DNA of 64,000 bases from Gorsachius magnificus (lineage: Eukaryota; Chordata; Aves; Pelecaniformes; Ardeidae): positions 23,036,213-23,100,212 of the forward strand of contig CM067089.1 of assembly GCA_034008185.1 (NCBI GenBank), given 5' to 3'. Made by a program: the position numbers and the translations under genes. Shown one piece after another: positions 26,625-36,812 of the stretch; within the stretch, counting starts at the first letter, position 1; each line of letters starts with the position of its first letter. The notes beneath the pieces were generated by a model. It was not told the DNA's origin. It did not search any database and was given only the letters and a program-made list of their open reading frames with translations.

Positions 26625-26628
26625 AAAC

Positions 26629-29600
26629 TCACAATAATAACTGAACAACTGCTACGTTTGACCTTTACATGCTAGGATCAAAACAGACATAGAAACAAAG
26701 AAAAATGGACTCTCATTCTGTTATCAGACTCCCTTTCCACACAGTCATCTTCATCCTAATTGTGTTCATTCTGCTCTAGGAAAAATGTAACTACTGCTCC
26801 TTATGTGAATGAGTGCCTGCAGTGTTTATTCAAAACCAGAATAGCCTTCTGGTCTTGGGGCAGATTTCATTCATATTATGTAAATAATTGATCCTTTGAA
26901 AGACCAGAATAGCTATAAATCAAACCTGTAGGCAAACTATGTTTTCATGCATGCTGCTGTTTCCTGTTTTCCCATTTTGATGGAGGCATTGAAAACCCCC
27001 AGCCATAACAGTACTGAATAATTTTCTCTTGGTTCTCAGGATAAGAGGAAATGGAATCATTTCAGAAGTCTTCTTAACAAAGAATAATTTTAGCAACAGT
27101 TTGCTTTCTAAGATAAGGCAACTCACTTCAAAGTTTTTATTGTTTATGAAGAAGGCAAACATCAATAAACTGTTACAAGATTGACTACGGATATAAAACA
27201 TAATTTCTTGTAGAAATTGCTTCACCTCTCCACTTCTCATTTCGTTCAGCTGTAAAACGATGGCAGAGTTGCCTGCCTATGCTGGCATCTGTAGATAAGA
27301 AACAGATTTAGTGCCACACTATAATTCTGCTGCTAGAGAGACTTCACACAGGATATGGAACAAACTTGCCTAAAAATCAATCCAGATCAACTCCTCCGAC
27401 TGTGAAAAGGTAGGAAGCCCAAACATCCAGGTTTACAGCGTACACATTAGGTGTAAAAGTAAAGGACGAGAGATAGAAAATAAACCACTGACTGACATAC
27501 AGGCATTCACACACCCGAATTGAGATATGACGTGTCTGATCTGAGAGGACATCACAAACCAGTTTTTCTACCTTATTATTCTCATCTAATACTATTTGTT
27601 TTTCTAAACACATTCCAATGAACAGCATCTATGATGCACAGATCCCAAATTACTTAATCATGCTTTGTGACATCTTAGTGAGACCATGAGAAGGCATATA
27701 TAAAGGTATTATTCCTTCTAGTATTTAAATAGCATTTGTCTCTGGTTAGGCTCCTACTTCAGAAATCTTGAGCAGCAAGTAAAAGCCCTAGCTTTTACTT
27801 TTTACTTTTTCTTTTACACAATAAGAGCAAAGAATAAAACAACCTACCCGTGACTGAGAACTTCAAAGGCATGAATTAAAAACAATTTTCAAAGAGCACT
27901 GAACATTATCCTTGCTGCCAGTGCACTTCCCAATGCTAATAAACCAAAGGAAAAATGTCACCAAAAAAAAAAAAAAAGCTTCTCTGCTGAAAACTTCTTG
28001 TCCACTTCTAAGGACGCAAGCAGTTTCCATAATCCTGTAGGTAGCCTCTGCTCTGACATAAATTACACTAGGCAATGAAAGTGCTGACCCTGTCTTAACA
28101 CTTGCACCACAAACAAGACACATTGTACAACCTAATTCCATAATGCTCATTCACATATATAGCTCCACAGAAGTTAATGGGATTATGGAAAGGATTGAAG
28201 ACTTCAGGATCAGACCAACAGAAGCTCTCTGGCTCATTGCAACGGACTCAGCAAAGAGAGGATACACGATGACTGTTCATCCACCTTAGGAGATATATAC
28301 TGTAGTCTTTGCTCAAAACAAAACAAGCAAAAACATTCACAGCGCTGCTTTGGTATCTGCCCTGCTCTATAACAGACCAAAGAGGTATTTAGTGAAGCTG
28401 AGGACCAGAAAACTGAAAAAAACACCAAAGAAACATAGAGGAACAGATAATTGACCAGTGTAGTTCTCTGCTGCAGGATACCATTGAGACAAAGCATTCT
28501 GCAGTAGTTTCATCAATTAATTAGCACATTGTATACAGTAACACATCAGAATAAATAAATTCTGTGACGAACATCCACTGCCATCTCTTAATAGTGACCC
28601 CAGCATCTGTGCACACATGCATGCACCCAAGTACACACACACTGAGCACATTCTTAAAACCAGGACATGTAATTTGCATGAAGGTTTAACATTCCTGGTT
28701 TTGGCCCAGAGTCAGCCTTTGCAAAAACAGTAAACTTGTAATTCAACATTTGCAGAGTGCTTCTAAGTTTCTCTGAGCTCTCATTTTCCCCCCACTCCAA
28801 ATATTTTCCCTCCCCTACAAACAGAAGACACAAGAAGAGACCTGTTTATCACATGACCTTTTGGAGAAATCCTTACATTTGTACCCTCTTATGCACTTAT
28901 GCATTGAAGAAAAAGGAAGCTGCAAATAATATTCACATGGAGCACACAATTCTTACCTTCCTGACTTTTAGGTTTGCCTCCTGGGCAGGTGAAATTTATT
29001 AGGCACTGTTTCTTTCCTCTTGTAGACAGCTTACGCGCGAGCTTGTGTGTATGTGTGTGCTTCTGTTTATGTTTACAAAAAATCTGATGTATTCTAAAGA
29101 CGGCACACTTGCTGAATTTTGACTGCAAAATTATCACTACTTATATATTTTTATGGCATTATCAATCAATATTGGCTTTACAGAACAGGATTATCTTTAA
29201 AAATAACTACTCTTAAAGATAAGTATACTTACTGAACAAGAAAAGGGGAGTATAAAAGAAATGGAAGTCATTAGGGACACGAATGTGGCACACGTATTTT
29301 CTGTACATGTATATGTGCAGCAGAACCAACATGGTCCAGCCTTCAGAATTCAAGAGGTACTAACTCTGCTAGTAACCTTGAGCAAGCTAAACCTCCCCTT
29401 GCCTTCCCGTACCTTCTAGGTGAAGAAGCAAGCTGCCTGGGACAGATACTGTTTCTTTGTATGATGTGGTAGCAACAAACATAAGAGAGAACAATCTTTC
29501 AGCAGCATAATCCATAAAAATGAAATACTAATGTAGCAAATAGTGCCCCAGAACAGCAGCACCAGGCAGAATAAAGCAGCAGCAGCTACAAGTAAGCAAA

Positions 29601-30299
29601 CACCGATCTTTGGGTAGAAGAGTGAAGAGTACATTCCGCTTAGAACAAACCCCACTAACAATCATCTGGGCTCCACTCTGATGCCCTTGATTTGGGGGCT
29701 ACGATGCATACCTATACGTGGAGGCATAGCAACCATGGCACTGACACGAGCACAGGGCACTTACTGGTTAAAAATCAAACATGGGTAACAGCAGGAGCAC
29801 AGGCAGTTTTGCTGAAATGAGATCTGCACAGCAGGGCAGGCATGGCTTTTCTTCATTACCCTAATAGCCTAATAAATAAATAAGGGATAGTTGTGTCCAT
29901 GGTAATCACACTGGTGATTTTTTTTTTCTTCCTTTCCAAGACACCTTAGGAAAGAGCTACGTAGCCATACCAGGGCTGCAGAATCTGATCTGTAAATAAA
30001 AAACTCAGACCTAAATGAAGCCCCTTCTGTGATAGGATTTAATTAAAACTACTGTGAGTTCTCCAGCACATAAACCATCTACCATTCATCAGGCACTGAT
30101 GACACTGGAAGCTGTTGCCAATTATTTTTCACTCCTGAATTTCTTATGAACAGACTGCAAAAGGTATTTACACCTCTGCATAGAAGCACACAAAATACAA
30201 GTCCCCAGAGACGATACGAGTGATCGAGGCTAACCATACCCTCTTCTCCACTTCAAGACACAACGGTTTCATACCCTGCCATTCCCAGCTTCTGTTTTA
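26629..30299. other. Non-coding stretch, no gene seen
   Basis: No coding exon was recognised. It contains a weak MIR-like fragment near 29350-29412, a poly(A) run at 27963-27977 and short CA/TG-rich patches near 28610-28640 and 29043-29062. Confidence 0.55.
29350..29412 (+). repeat. Possible MIR-like SINE fragment
   Basis: The words ACTCTGCTAGTAACCTTGAG and CAAGCTAAACCTCCCCTTGCC follow the plus-strand MIR order (ACTAGCTGTGTGACCTTGGG, CAAGTxACTTAACCTC). It is short and diverged, so support is modest. Confidence 0.35.
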
Positions 30300-30812
30300 G
30301 CCAAACTACAGCAAGTGTTGGCTTCCTAAAGTACAGTATTCTCGGCATGTCACACACAGGGCAGCATCCATGCGCCGCTGACTTGGTAATTGCATTATCT
30401 GCAGCCGCTGATGAATGAACAACTGTAATGCATACATCCTGGGTTTATCTCTCTCGGGACGAGGAGACGCAGACTCCCCGTTACCGGATTCACTCAGTCT
30501 GCTGAGTCCGAAGGCAGAGAGAGAATGCCTGCGTGCATCCCCAATCATTTTAAAAGCGAGGATGGATTCTGCTCCCCCTTCCCACTGACAGAAAAATAAC
30601 GTTTCTATTTACGAGCACGAGAAACTCATTCCCAAATCTACTTCTCCGCATCTGCGATCTATTTTACCTGGAAATAACAAGGCTTGAATAAAGGCTTGCA
30701 AAAACTGCAGCGTAGCACCGGCTGCACCTCCAGATATTAGGAAAAAAGGGAGAGAGGGGCGCTAACATCCCGCAGCATAATGGCCCTTTAAAGAACACCT
30801 CGTCCTTACGGG

Positions 30813-30820
30813 TATAAATA
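30813..30820 (+). promoter_or_regulatory. TATA-like box facing the CpG island
   Basis: TATAAATA lies just left of the CpG-rich core and would place a plus-strand start near 30845. CpG-island promoters usually lack TATA boxes, so this may be coincidental. Confidence 0.25.
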
Positions 30821-30940
30821 ATCTCAAGAATAAAATGGAGCCAAGGCGATTTTCATGGCAGAGCGGGGGGGACCGACCGGCTGCCGCGGCTCCGAAGGCC
30901 CCGGCTGGCTCCGAAAAGTTAAACGCGCCGACGAGCTTAC

Positions 30941-31380
30941 CTCGGAGAGGCGGCGGCAGCCTCCCAGCCCGCCGGGACGGGACGCCGCAGCCCCGCAGCC
31001 CCGCTCGCCCGAGCCCCGCGGCCGCGGCTCCCCCGGCAGCGCCGGCTCCCGCTGGGCGCCGCCCCCCGCTCCCCGCCCGCCCGGCAGCGCCGCGGAGCCA
31101 CCCGCTCGGCGCCGGCGGGCAGGGGGGCCGGCAGGCGGGCGGAGGAGCGGGCAGGCGGGAGGGCAGGCAGGGAGGCAGGAGAGCAGGCAGCCCCCTCTCC
31201 GCCGGCGCAGCAGAGAAAAGGAGGAAAAAAGCGCCCGCGCTCCCCAGCCGGTGGGGGGGGAGGAAGGAAAAAAAACCCAACCCCCCAAACCCAACCCTGC
31301 GGCGGGCGGCAGCCCCTCGCCCGACCTGTTGCGTGCGTCGGTCGCGGTGGGCTGCCGGGGTGGTGGCATTTGGTGAGGAC
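30941..31380 (-). other. Candidate first exon (probably 5' UTR) of an unidentified gene
   Basis: On the minus strand the sequence across 30945-30935 reads CCGAG followed by GTAAGC, an excellent splice-donor consensus sitting inside the CpG-island core. This predicts an exon whose last base is 30941 and an intron extending to lower coordinates. The transcription start is not visible, and the left coordinate of about 31380 is only a guess from the CpG-rich extent. The minus-strand frames crossing the donor (for example one ending in a run of arginine, alanine and serine codons at 30937) are GC-driven low complexity and do not resemble a protein. A non-coding leader exon is therefore more likely. 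No downstream partner exon was recognised in the remaining 30 kb on this strand. Confidence 0.4.
31108..31195. repeat. GC-rich GGCA/GGGC minisatellite-like tract
   Basis: About 90 bases on the + strand are built from irregular GGCAGGCGGG and GGGAGGCAGG units, within the CpG island. At least six runs of three or more G with short spacers could form G-quadruplex DNA on the + strand. On the minus strand the transcript would carry the C-rich version. Confidence 0.6.
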
Positions 31381-31820
31381 GGAGGGCCGGGGGAGGCGGT
31401 CATCCGTGCGGGTTGGTACAAGGCTTAGCAAGCAGTAAATGAAGGGCTTTTCAGTGCAGCCCTTGTTGGATTGATTGTATGTAGCGCAAATCACAGGAAA
31501 ATACGGAGGAAGAGACGAAGGAAGGGGGAAGAGACGACTCTGAGTGGCAAATCACTGAATGCTTCATCTGGAAAAAAAGATCAAATAGAGGAGAGGGGAA
31601 ACCCCTGCCTTGTTCCCCCCGCGTTTCATGCGGTTAGCGTTACCATTTGGGTCTCATGAACGCTTAGGGCACTACTCCCGGATCAGCCCAGGTGTGCCAC
31701 GAAAGTGGAGCCCACGCTCAAGAGCGTCTGCACCAAACGCGTGAAGGCACGGACCCGCATCAGGCCTGCCTGGCCCGCCTTTGTGCGAGGAGGAAACACA
31801 GTGGACGGAGAGGGAATTTC

Positions 31821-32998
31821 AGCCTTCTCGGGCTGTCATGACACCTCGTGGGTTTTTCTCTTCTCAGGTTATAATTCTATTTTCTTTTTTTTTTTTCACC
31901 TTCAAAGTTCTTACTGTCTTTAATATACTGACAGCCATAGGAATCTGATTTATTTGTCTTTACTTGAATACTACCCACGAATCAAAAACATCCCCAAATA
32001 ATTCAAACCAATTGCCAAAATAAATGAATTGGATCTCAACCTGTCAATCAGTTTGAGAAAAGATCAAGCATGTTTTGACTCCAATTGCCAGAAGACACAA
32101 AGGAAGTTCAGCAGCAAACTTTGTCCCTCTAAAAGCACACTAACCTCTCCATGGCAGCTAGAAAAACCTCCTTCATTTCAGCGATGAATACATACAAAAG
32201 GCAGGCTAGCTGCCTTCCAGATGGGGGCCGGAAGTTTGCGGCGCTGATCCCAAGCAGCCCTCCGCTTCTTGCGATCCCCAGGAGAGAGGAACGTGACCGT
32301 CATCTCAGAGCAGAATGGGCAGCCGGGAAATCTCAAATCTGAAATCCAGCTTGGGCAGACAATAAATGGTGTGGCAAGTGCTCTCACCACACCTGTCTGT
32401 TTCTCTCTTATACGATGGAGAGACGGGTGATAAAATTTGTGGCATCCTGCCAAAACCATTGAACCCACTTAGGCACAAAACCTCGCATTACCCAGGCTGA
32501 ATATCTTAAAGGAGGAAAAAAAAAAGGTTGAGATTTTATTCACTGATATTCCCACCCCTCCAAAAAAAAAGAAAAGACCCCCTGCATCATAAGAATAGCA
32601 AATCTGTGAGAATAACTCAAAGCAAGGCCTGGGAATACCTAATAGCTGAAATGCTCAGTTTCAATTTAGAGAATCACAGAAGTGCAAACTGTGTGCAAGT
32701 GTGTATATACAATTCCATGCAAAAGAGGCAGAGCCCAGGATCAATGTAGGTAGACAGCCAGTTAATCATTGTAGCCTTAATCTCTCTTGACCCGTTTGGG
32801 GTCTGCAAAGGGTCCTTTGCCTGTCTCTGCCCTTGAAGCAGTGCTTTTAAGGACCAGCTCAAGTACCTTTAATTTGAGTAGATTGGGGACTTGCTAGTTT
32901 GTCCCTGGACCCAGGAATCAGCCAATCTAGAATAGCTGTTCTGTTCCAGGCTCTTGCATGGGGAAGGCAGGCAGGTGCTTAGCAGGATAGGGTCATCT
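31821..32998. other. Non-coding stretch, no gene confirmed
   Basis: It contains a T-rich tract (31885-31896) and a small CpG-enriched patch near 32220-32330 that could be a distal regulatory element or a minor exon. No splice or coding evidence is strong enough to call an exon. Confidence 0.5.
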
Positions 32999-33064
32999 AT
33001 GGGGGTTGGACTAGATGACCTCTAGGGGTCCCTTCCAACCCAAAACATTCTGTGATTCTCTGAT
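32999..33064 (+). mobile_element. CR1 LINE 3'-tail fragment
   Basis: Only the last 65 bases or so of a CR1 3' UTR are present, on the plus strand: GGTTGGACTAGATGACCTCT, GTCCCTTCCAACCCAAAACA and then ATTCTGTGATTCTCTGA. Across roughly 58 bases it differs by a single base from the tail of the minus-strand copy at 9095-9165. It is a severely 5'-truncated insertion of the same subfamily. Confidence 0.9.
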
Positions 33065-35867
33065 CTGTCAGGCAGATCCACAAAGCAAAGCTGGCTGTAC
33101 CTTCTACCACATTAGCACCTCTCAGTGCAAGAAGTCCTGGACTGTACCTTTATCTGCACTGTTAAAGTACCACGCCTGCTATCCTTAGAAAGATTATACA
33201 CTTGCTTATGGACTCTGTGCAGTGCTACAAATGAGCTGACAGGATCACAGGGAATGCACGAGTGAAGGTCTTTTCTGCTTGCAACAAGGGAATTGGGTCT
33301 GTATGATAGAAGCTTAGCACTGCCATGGCCACCAAACAAGTCCTACCCGCAGCAGCAGGCAACTGCAAGTCAAACCGTGGAGAAACTATGATTTTAAGTA
33401 AAAGCATACTTACATACATGACCCAGTTTTCAAAACCTGTTGGGCTTTTCTGAACATCCACCTAAATAATAGCAGGTATCTTTCAAAATACGCTCAAAAA
33501 CCAAGCTCATACAGATACAAAAAAACCCATCAAATCATACTCTGCCTATCTGCGAGAAGACAGCATTTCCTCTGTAACAGGAGAGGGCTTTGTACCTTAC
33601 TGGTGTCAGCAGATGACTTTACAGATGCCCATCTGCTCATCGTTTTGTAAATAGCAAACATTTGTCTCCTGAAATGCCCCATCTTCCTGTTCCACTCCAA
33701 AGCAGGAAGCCTGCCTTCCTGCTTGTGCCCCTGCTGTATTTTAAAAAAGGCTTGTAACCAACTCTTACGTTACTAGCAGCCAAACCAGTAACATGTCAGT
33801 CTAAGATGACACATGAACATGAGAGCATGAACACAAGTATGTAGCAGGGCCAGTCACTTCATTAGGAAGTGAACTCAACCCTTCCTGCGAGGAGCTATGT
33901 CACCAAGAGGGAGCAAATCTTTCATCACAAAGTCACAGGTTTTAATCCAACACAGAGGCAGCTCATGCTGGATGCATGAATGTTCCCCACTGTGATTGCA
34001 TCCTCAGCAGACTGCCCCAGAGAGCAAGGACTGAACTCTATTTTTCCCTTGAACGGTGTCTCTCGAGGACAAGTACAAGGCGGAAGCTAACACTGCCAAT
34101 CCTTCAGGTAGAGGCCTGTAAGAACAACTGTCTAATAGCCTTCACAGTAACACCAATTGGCAGGCATCCCTGTCTTTAAAGAGTTTGTTCTGTGTGCAAA
34201 TACAAAGACTGCACCACACTTACAACCCTGAGACATTACCCAGGTGCTTTGGAATTTTAATGCTAATCTAAATACCCTCACTGAAACAAGATAAATGTAA
34301 TGGCTAAACAACTGGTATGAGAAAACAGAGATAAATGGATTAGGGGGCAACGCAGACAAAAGGCACTCAAAAGTATCTCAGAATCCTTCTCACTAGGAAG
34401 ACTCTGGCTACACCACACATTTGCTTTCCCTCCCCTTTCCACTGAAATTTTGAACGGTGGGTTCCCAAAAAAAAAAAAAAAAAAAAAAAGTGACCCTTCA
34501 CTAGGCAGTTAGCATTTGAGTCCACATGCTGGTTCCAGGAGCTGTGATACTGCCCTTGAAATTTTTCTGTGCGCCCACAAACCACGTAACTCAGTAGATT
34601 CTTAACAGCAAATGATAACATGGAATAAATACACTGGCACAAATAATCCTAACAGAAGTCTGTGGGACTTCTGTGATAGTTTTTCACGATGACGAGAGTT
34701 TATCACATTGACCAAGAAATTCCCAAACTGCACCTCTAGATTATGTCAGAGGAGGCACACATTAGGGCTTTGCACAAACAGGCCCACTGCTGCCATTTAG
34801 TGCTGGAATGGGGGTCCCCTGTGTGAGGTGCCTGCATGGGACAGAGCTTGCTAGCAGCACGCTGGCAGTGAGGTGAAAGGACGAAAAATCCCTGCTTGAC
34901 TCAAAACCAGATAAACTTTCCGCAGCACTAAAGCAACACCATATTTTTATTGTAAAATAAAGACATTTTTAAAATAAACTCTGTGACACCAATGATCCCA
35001 AATCCTGCCGTTCCATAGCTATAGTCTGGGCAAAAGTGCACTTCAAGGGTGAACTACCCCACTTTGTAAGACAGCAGCTTAGACAAGCAAATCAAGTGAT
35101 GTGACTGAGGTCACTCTCTCAGTGTCACAGCCTCAATGCAGGTATACTGACTCCAGGCCCCTCTTCTGGGCTCCCACCATTCACCATCACACTACTTAAA
35201 CCAGACACAAAGTCATGCTGATTCTGTGAAGGCATCCAGACAGAGCAACTGCAACATTTTCCAAAGGCAAGATCATACAGTGTAGTGAAAGGGAAATTGT
35301 ATTGACTTTTTGCATTGCTAACAAGGGATTTGCAAGCACACAGACTACGTTTGTTCAACCAGAGTTGAAAAGAAAACCAGAATCATATGAAACATCCCTC
35401 TAATCCATGAACCCAGTGAACAGGATGGCCCTGACTATTGTATCAGTACATACAGCTTGGGGTCCTTAATCCTTCAAATTATTGGCATGGTGCACTTGTT
35501 CTGTGACAGCTCTTTCACATCTTTTCCCATCTCTATTGTTTTGTTTTCTGCTTGAGTAAACAGTAGGGCAAAAGCGAGACACATTTGTTTCTGCCGTCAG
35601 AGTGAATGGCCTGGATCTTCACCACCCTGCTTTTTTTGTCGACGCTGTATCTTGGCTAATGCGCATGGGCTACCATCAAGGAAGGAGTCCTCTCCCATTT
35701 AGTCTTGTATGAAAAGTGCAGAGTGGAAATGATGGCAAGAAGTACAAAGATGTCAAGGATAAGGCTAAAAATACAGAAAAAAAATTTAAAAGCCAGAAAC
35801 TGCCTTATTGACATCACAGACCACCATCCATATCCATGGTGAGCAAATGCAAAGTGAACGAATTGTC
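33065..35867. other. Non-coding stretch, no gene seen
   Basis: No coding exon was recognised. A perfect 23-base poly(A) run lies at 34467-34489. A weak MIR-like patch near 35085-35165 was judged too diverged to call. Confidence 0.55.
34467..34489. repeat. Poly(A) tract, 23 A
   Basis: An uninterrupted run of 23 A residues, the longest homopolymer in the window. No recognisable retrogene or SINE body is attached. It could be the scar of an insertion or simple slippage. Confidence 0.85.
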
Positions 35868-36006
35868 TCCATTTTACAAATGGAGAAACTGAGGCAGAGA
35901 GTGACAATATGGCTATGGTCACCCCACAAACCAGTGGCAGAGCAGAGAAGAGATCCCAGGCTTTCTTAGTCCTAATTCCACCATGTATCCACTAGGCAGC
36001 ACTGCC
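35868..36006 (-). repeat. MIR/CORE-SINE-like element
   Basis: This is the clearest SINE relic in the window. On the + strand it reads CCATTTTACAAATGGAGAAA, CTGAGGCAGAGAG, GGTCACCCCACAAACCAGTG, GCAGAGCAGAGAAGAGATCC, then TCCACTAGGCAGCACTGCC. Block for block this follows the reverse complement of the MIR consensus (ATTTTACAGATGAGGAAACTGAGGC, GGTCACACAGC, GGCAGAGCTGGGATT, then the tRNA-like head). It covers most of the element and lies on the minus strand. The assignment is from remembered consensus, and an alignment would give the subfamily. Confidence 0.75.
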
Positions 36007-36730
36007 TTGTTTTTGCATCAGAATCATTACAAATTATTAAACCAGTATTATGGTGATTTATACCACCTTTGCACAGACAAACAAGGGAAGCAGAGAAACT
36101 ACACTGTGGAAAGGTTCAGCTGTGAGGTGATCTTGAACAGCTCAGGGATTTTGTGTCACAGTTTTTGACCTTGGCTGTGGTAAATGCTTCAGGCTCCCAG
36201 CTGGTATGTGAGGGGTCAAGACAGTATTGTCTTCTGGAAATCCTTTAGAAAAAAAGATTTGCACTCCTTCCATGAGCAGCCTTTAATTGTCCTCAAAAGA
36301 TTCTGAGTTACTTGTAAACCATTTTAGAGTCTCTATAGAGTCCCACTACCTTTATTCTTCATAATATAAATGGAAGCACTGTGAAGAACTGTGATTCTTG
36401 TTGGTATTGATAGTAGAAAGGAAAGAAAGCAGCATTCTGTTTGTGCTTGTTCTGGAGCCTCACTGGAGAAATAGGACAAAGATAACCTTGGCATTTGTTG
36501 TTATATTCCGAATCCCAGGAGGAATGAGGGCTCTGAATGCTGGTTTAATACTTCTCTTGCTGGGAACTATGCAAAGGGAACAAGCAGGCTCTGCAAACCA
36601 AGATGGTTTTCTTCTGAGCAGACATAAAGTTTGACTTTTCCTTCTCTGTCTTCCACCATCACAGCCTATTCCTTCTCTCTTGCTGGTAGACAGGGTGGTA
36701 TGGGGGAGGATGTATAGATATAATCATTCA

Positions 36731-36812
36731 GAGACCTGGCTCTGTTTCCAGCTTTGCCACTACTGCATGCAGCCCTGTACAAAACACTTGTCCACTCCAT
36801 CACATTGCCCCT
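36731..36812 (+). repeat. MIR-like SINE fragment
   Basis: The plus-strand order is GAGACCTGGCTCTGTTTCCA, GCTTTGCCACTACTG, ACAAAACACTTGTCC, ATTGCCCCTATCTCC. It parallels the MIR consensus (CCTGGGTTCxAATCCCAGCT, CTCTGCCACTTACT, GGGCAAGTCACTTAACC, CAGTTTCCxCATCTG). Divergence is high. Confidence 0.45.

Larger units (their letters stand above)
30300..31820. promoter_or_regulatory. CpG island with flanking shoulders; likely promoter
   Basis: The core, about 30830-31430, is extremely rich in G+C with undepleted CpG (GCCGCGG, GCGCCG, CCCGCCCGC words). It contrasts sharply with the AT-rich DNA on both sides. Less dense CpG continues left to about 30300 (CTCTCTCGGGACGAGGAGAC near 30450) and right to about 31820 (ACGCTCAAGAGCGT near 31714). 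Several GC-box-like GGGCGG and CCGCCC words are present. In birds such islands almost always mark the 5' end of a gene. A minus-strand splice donor at 30940 and a plus-facing TATA-like box at 30813-30820 suggest transcription in one or both directions. The gene could not be identified. Confidence 0.85.

Noticed and set aside
26346..26675. 109-codon plus-strand frame
   Set aside because: Lies almost wholly inside the candidate LTR, and GC-elevated LTR sequence explains the open frame.
28145..28220. AGAAGTTAATGGGATTATGG, like old palindromic repeat centres
   Set aside because: No inverted arms found around it, so it was not called.
30306..30548. 80-codon minus-strand frame downstream of the CpG island
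   Set aside because: It looks slightly more protein-like than most, but it has no family resemblance and no clear splice sites at its edges. The CpG shoulder explains its openness.
30762..31494. Several long overlapping open reading frames (173-219 codons) on both strands
   Set aside because: All lie in the CpG island, overlap in different frames and consist of alanine, proline, glycine and arginine runs. High GC removes stop codons, and there is no domain or codon pattern supporting translation.
35085..35165. Possible MIR-like patch (CAAGTGATGTGACTGAGGTC and downstream)
   Set aside because: Only one or two blocks match loosely, which is too diverged without an alignment.
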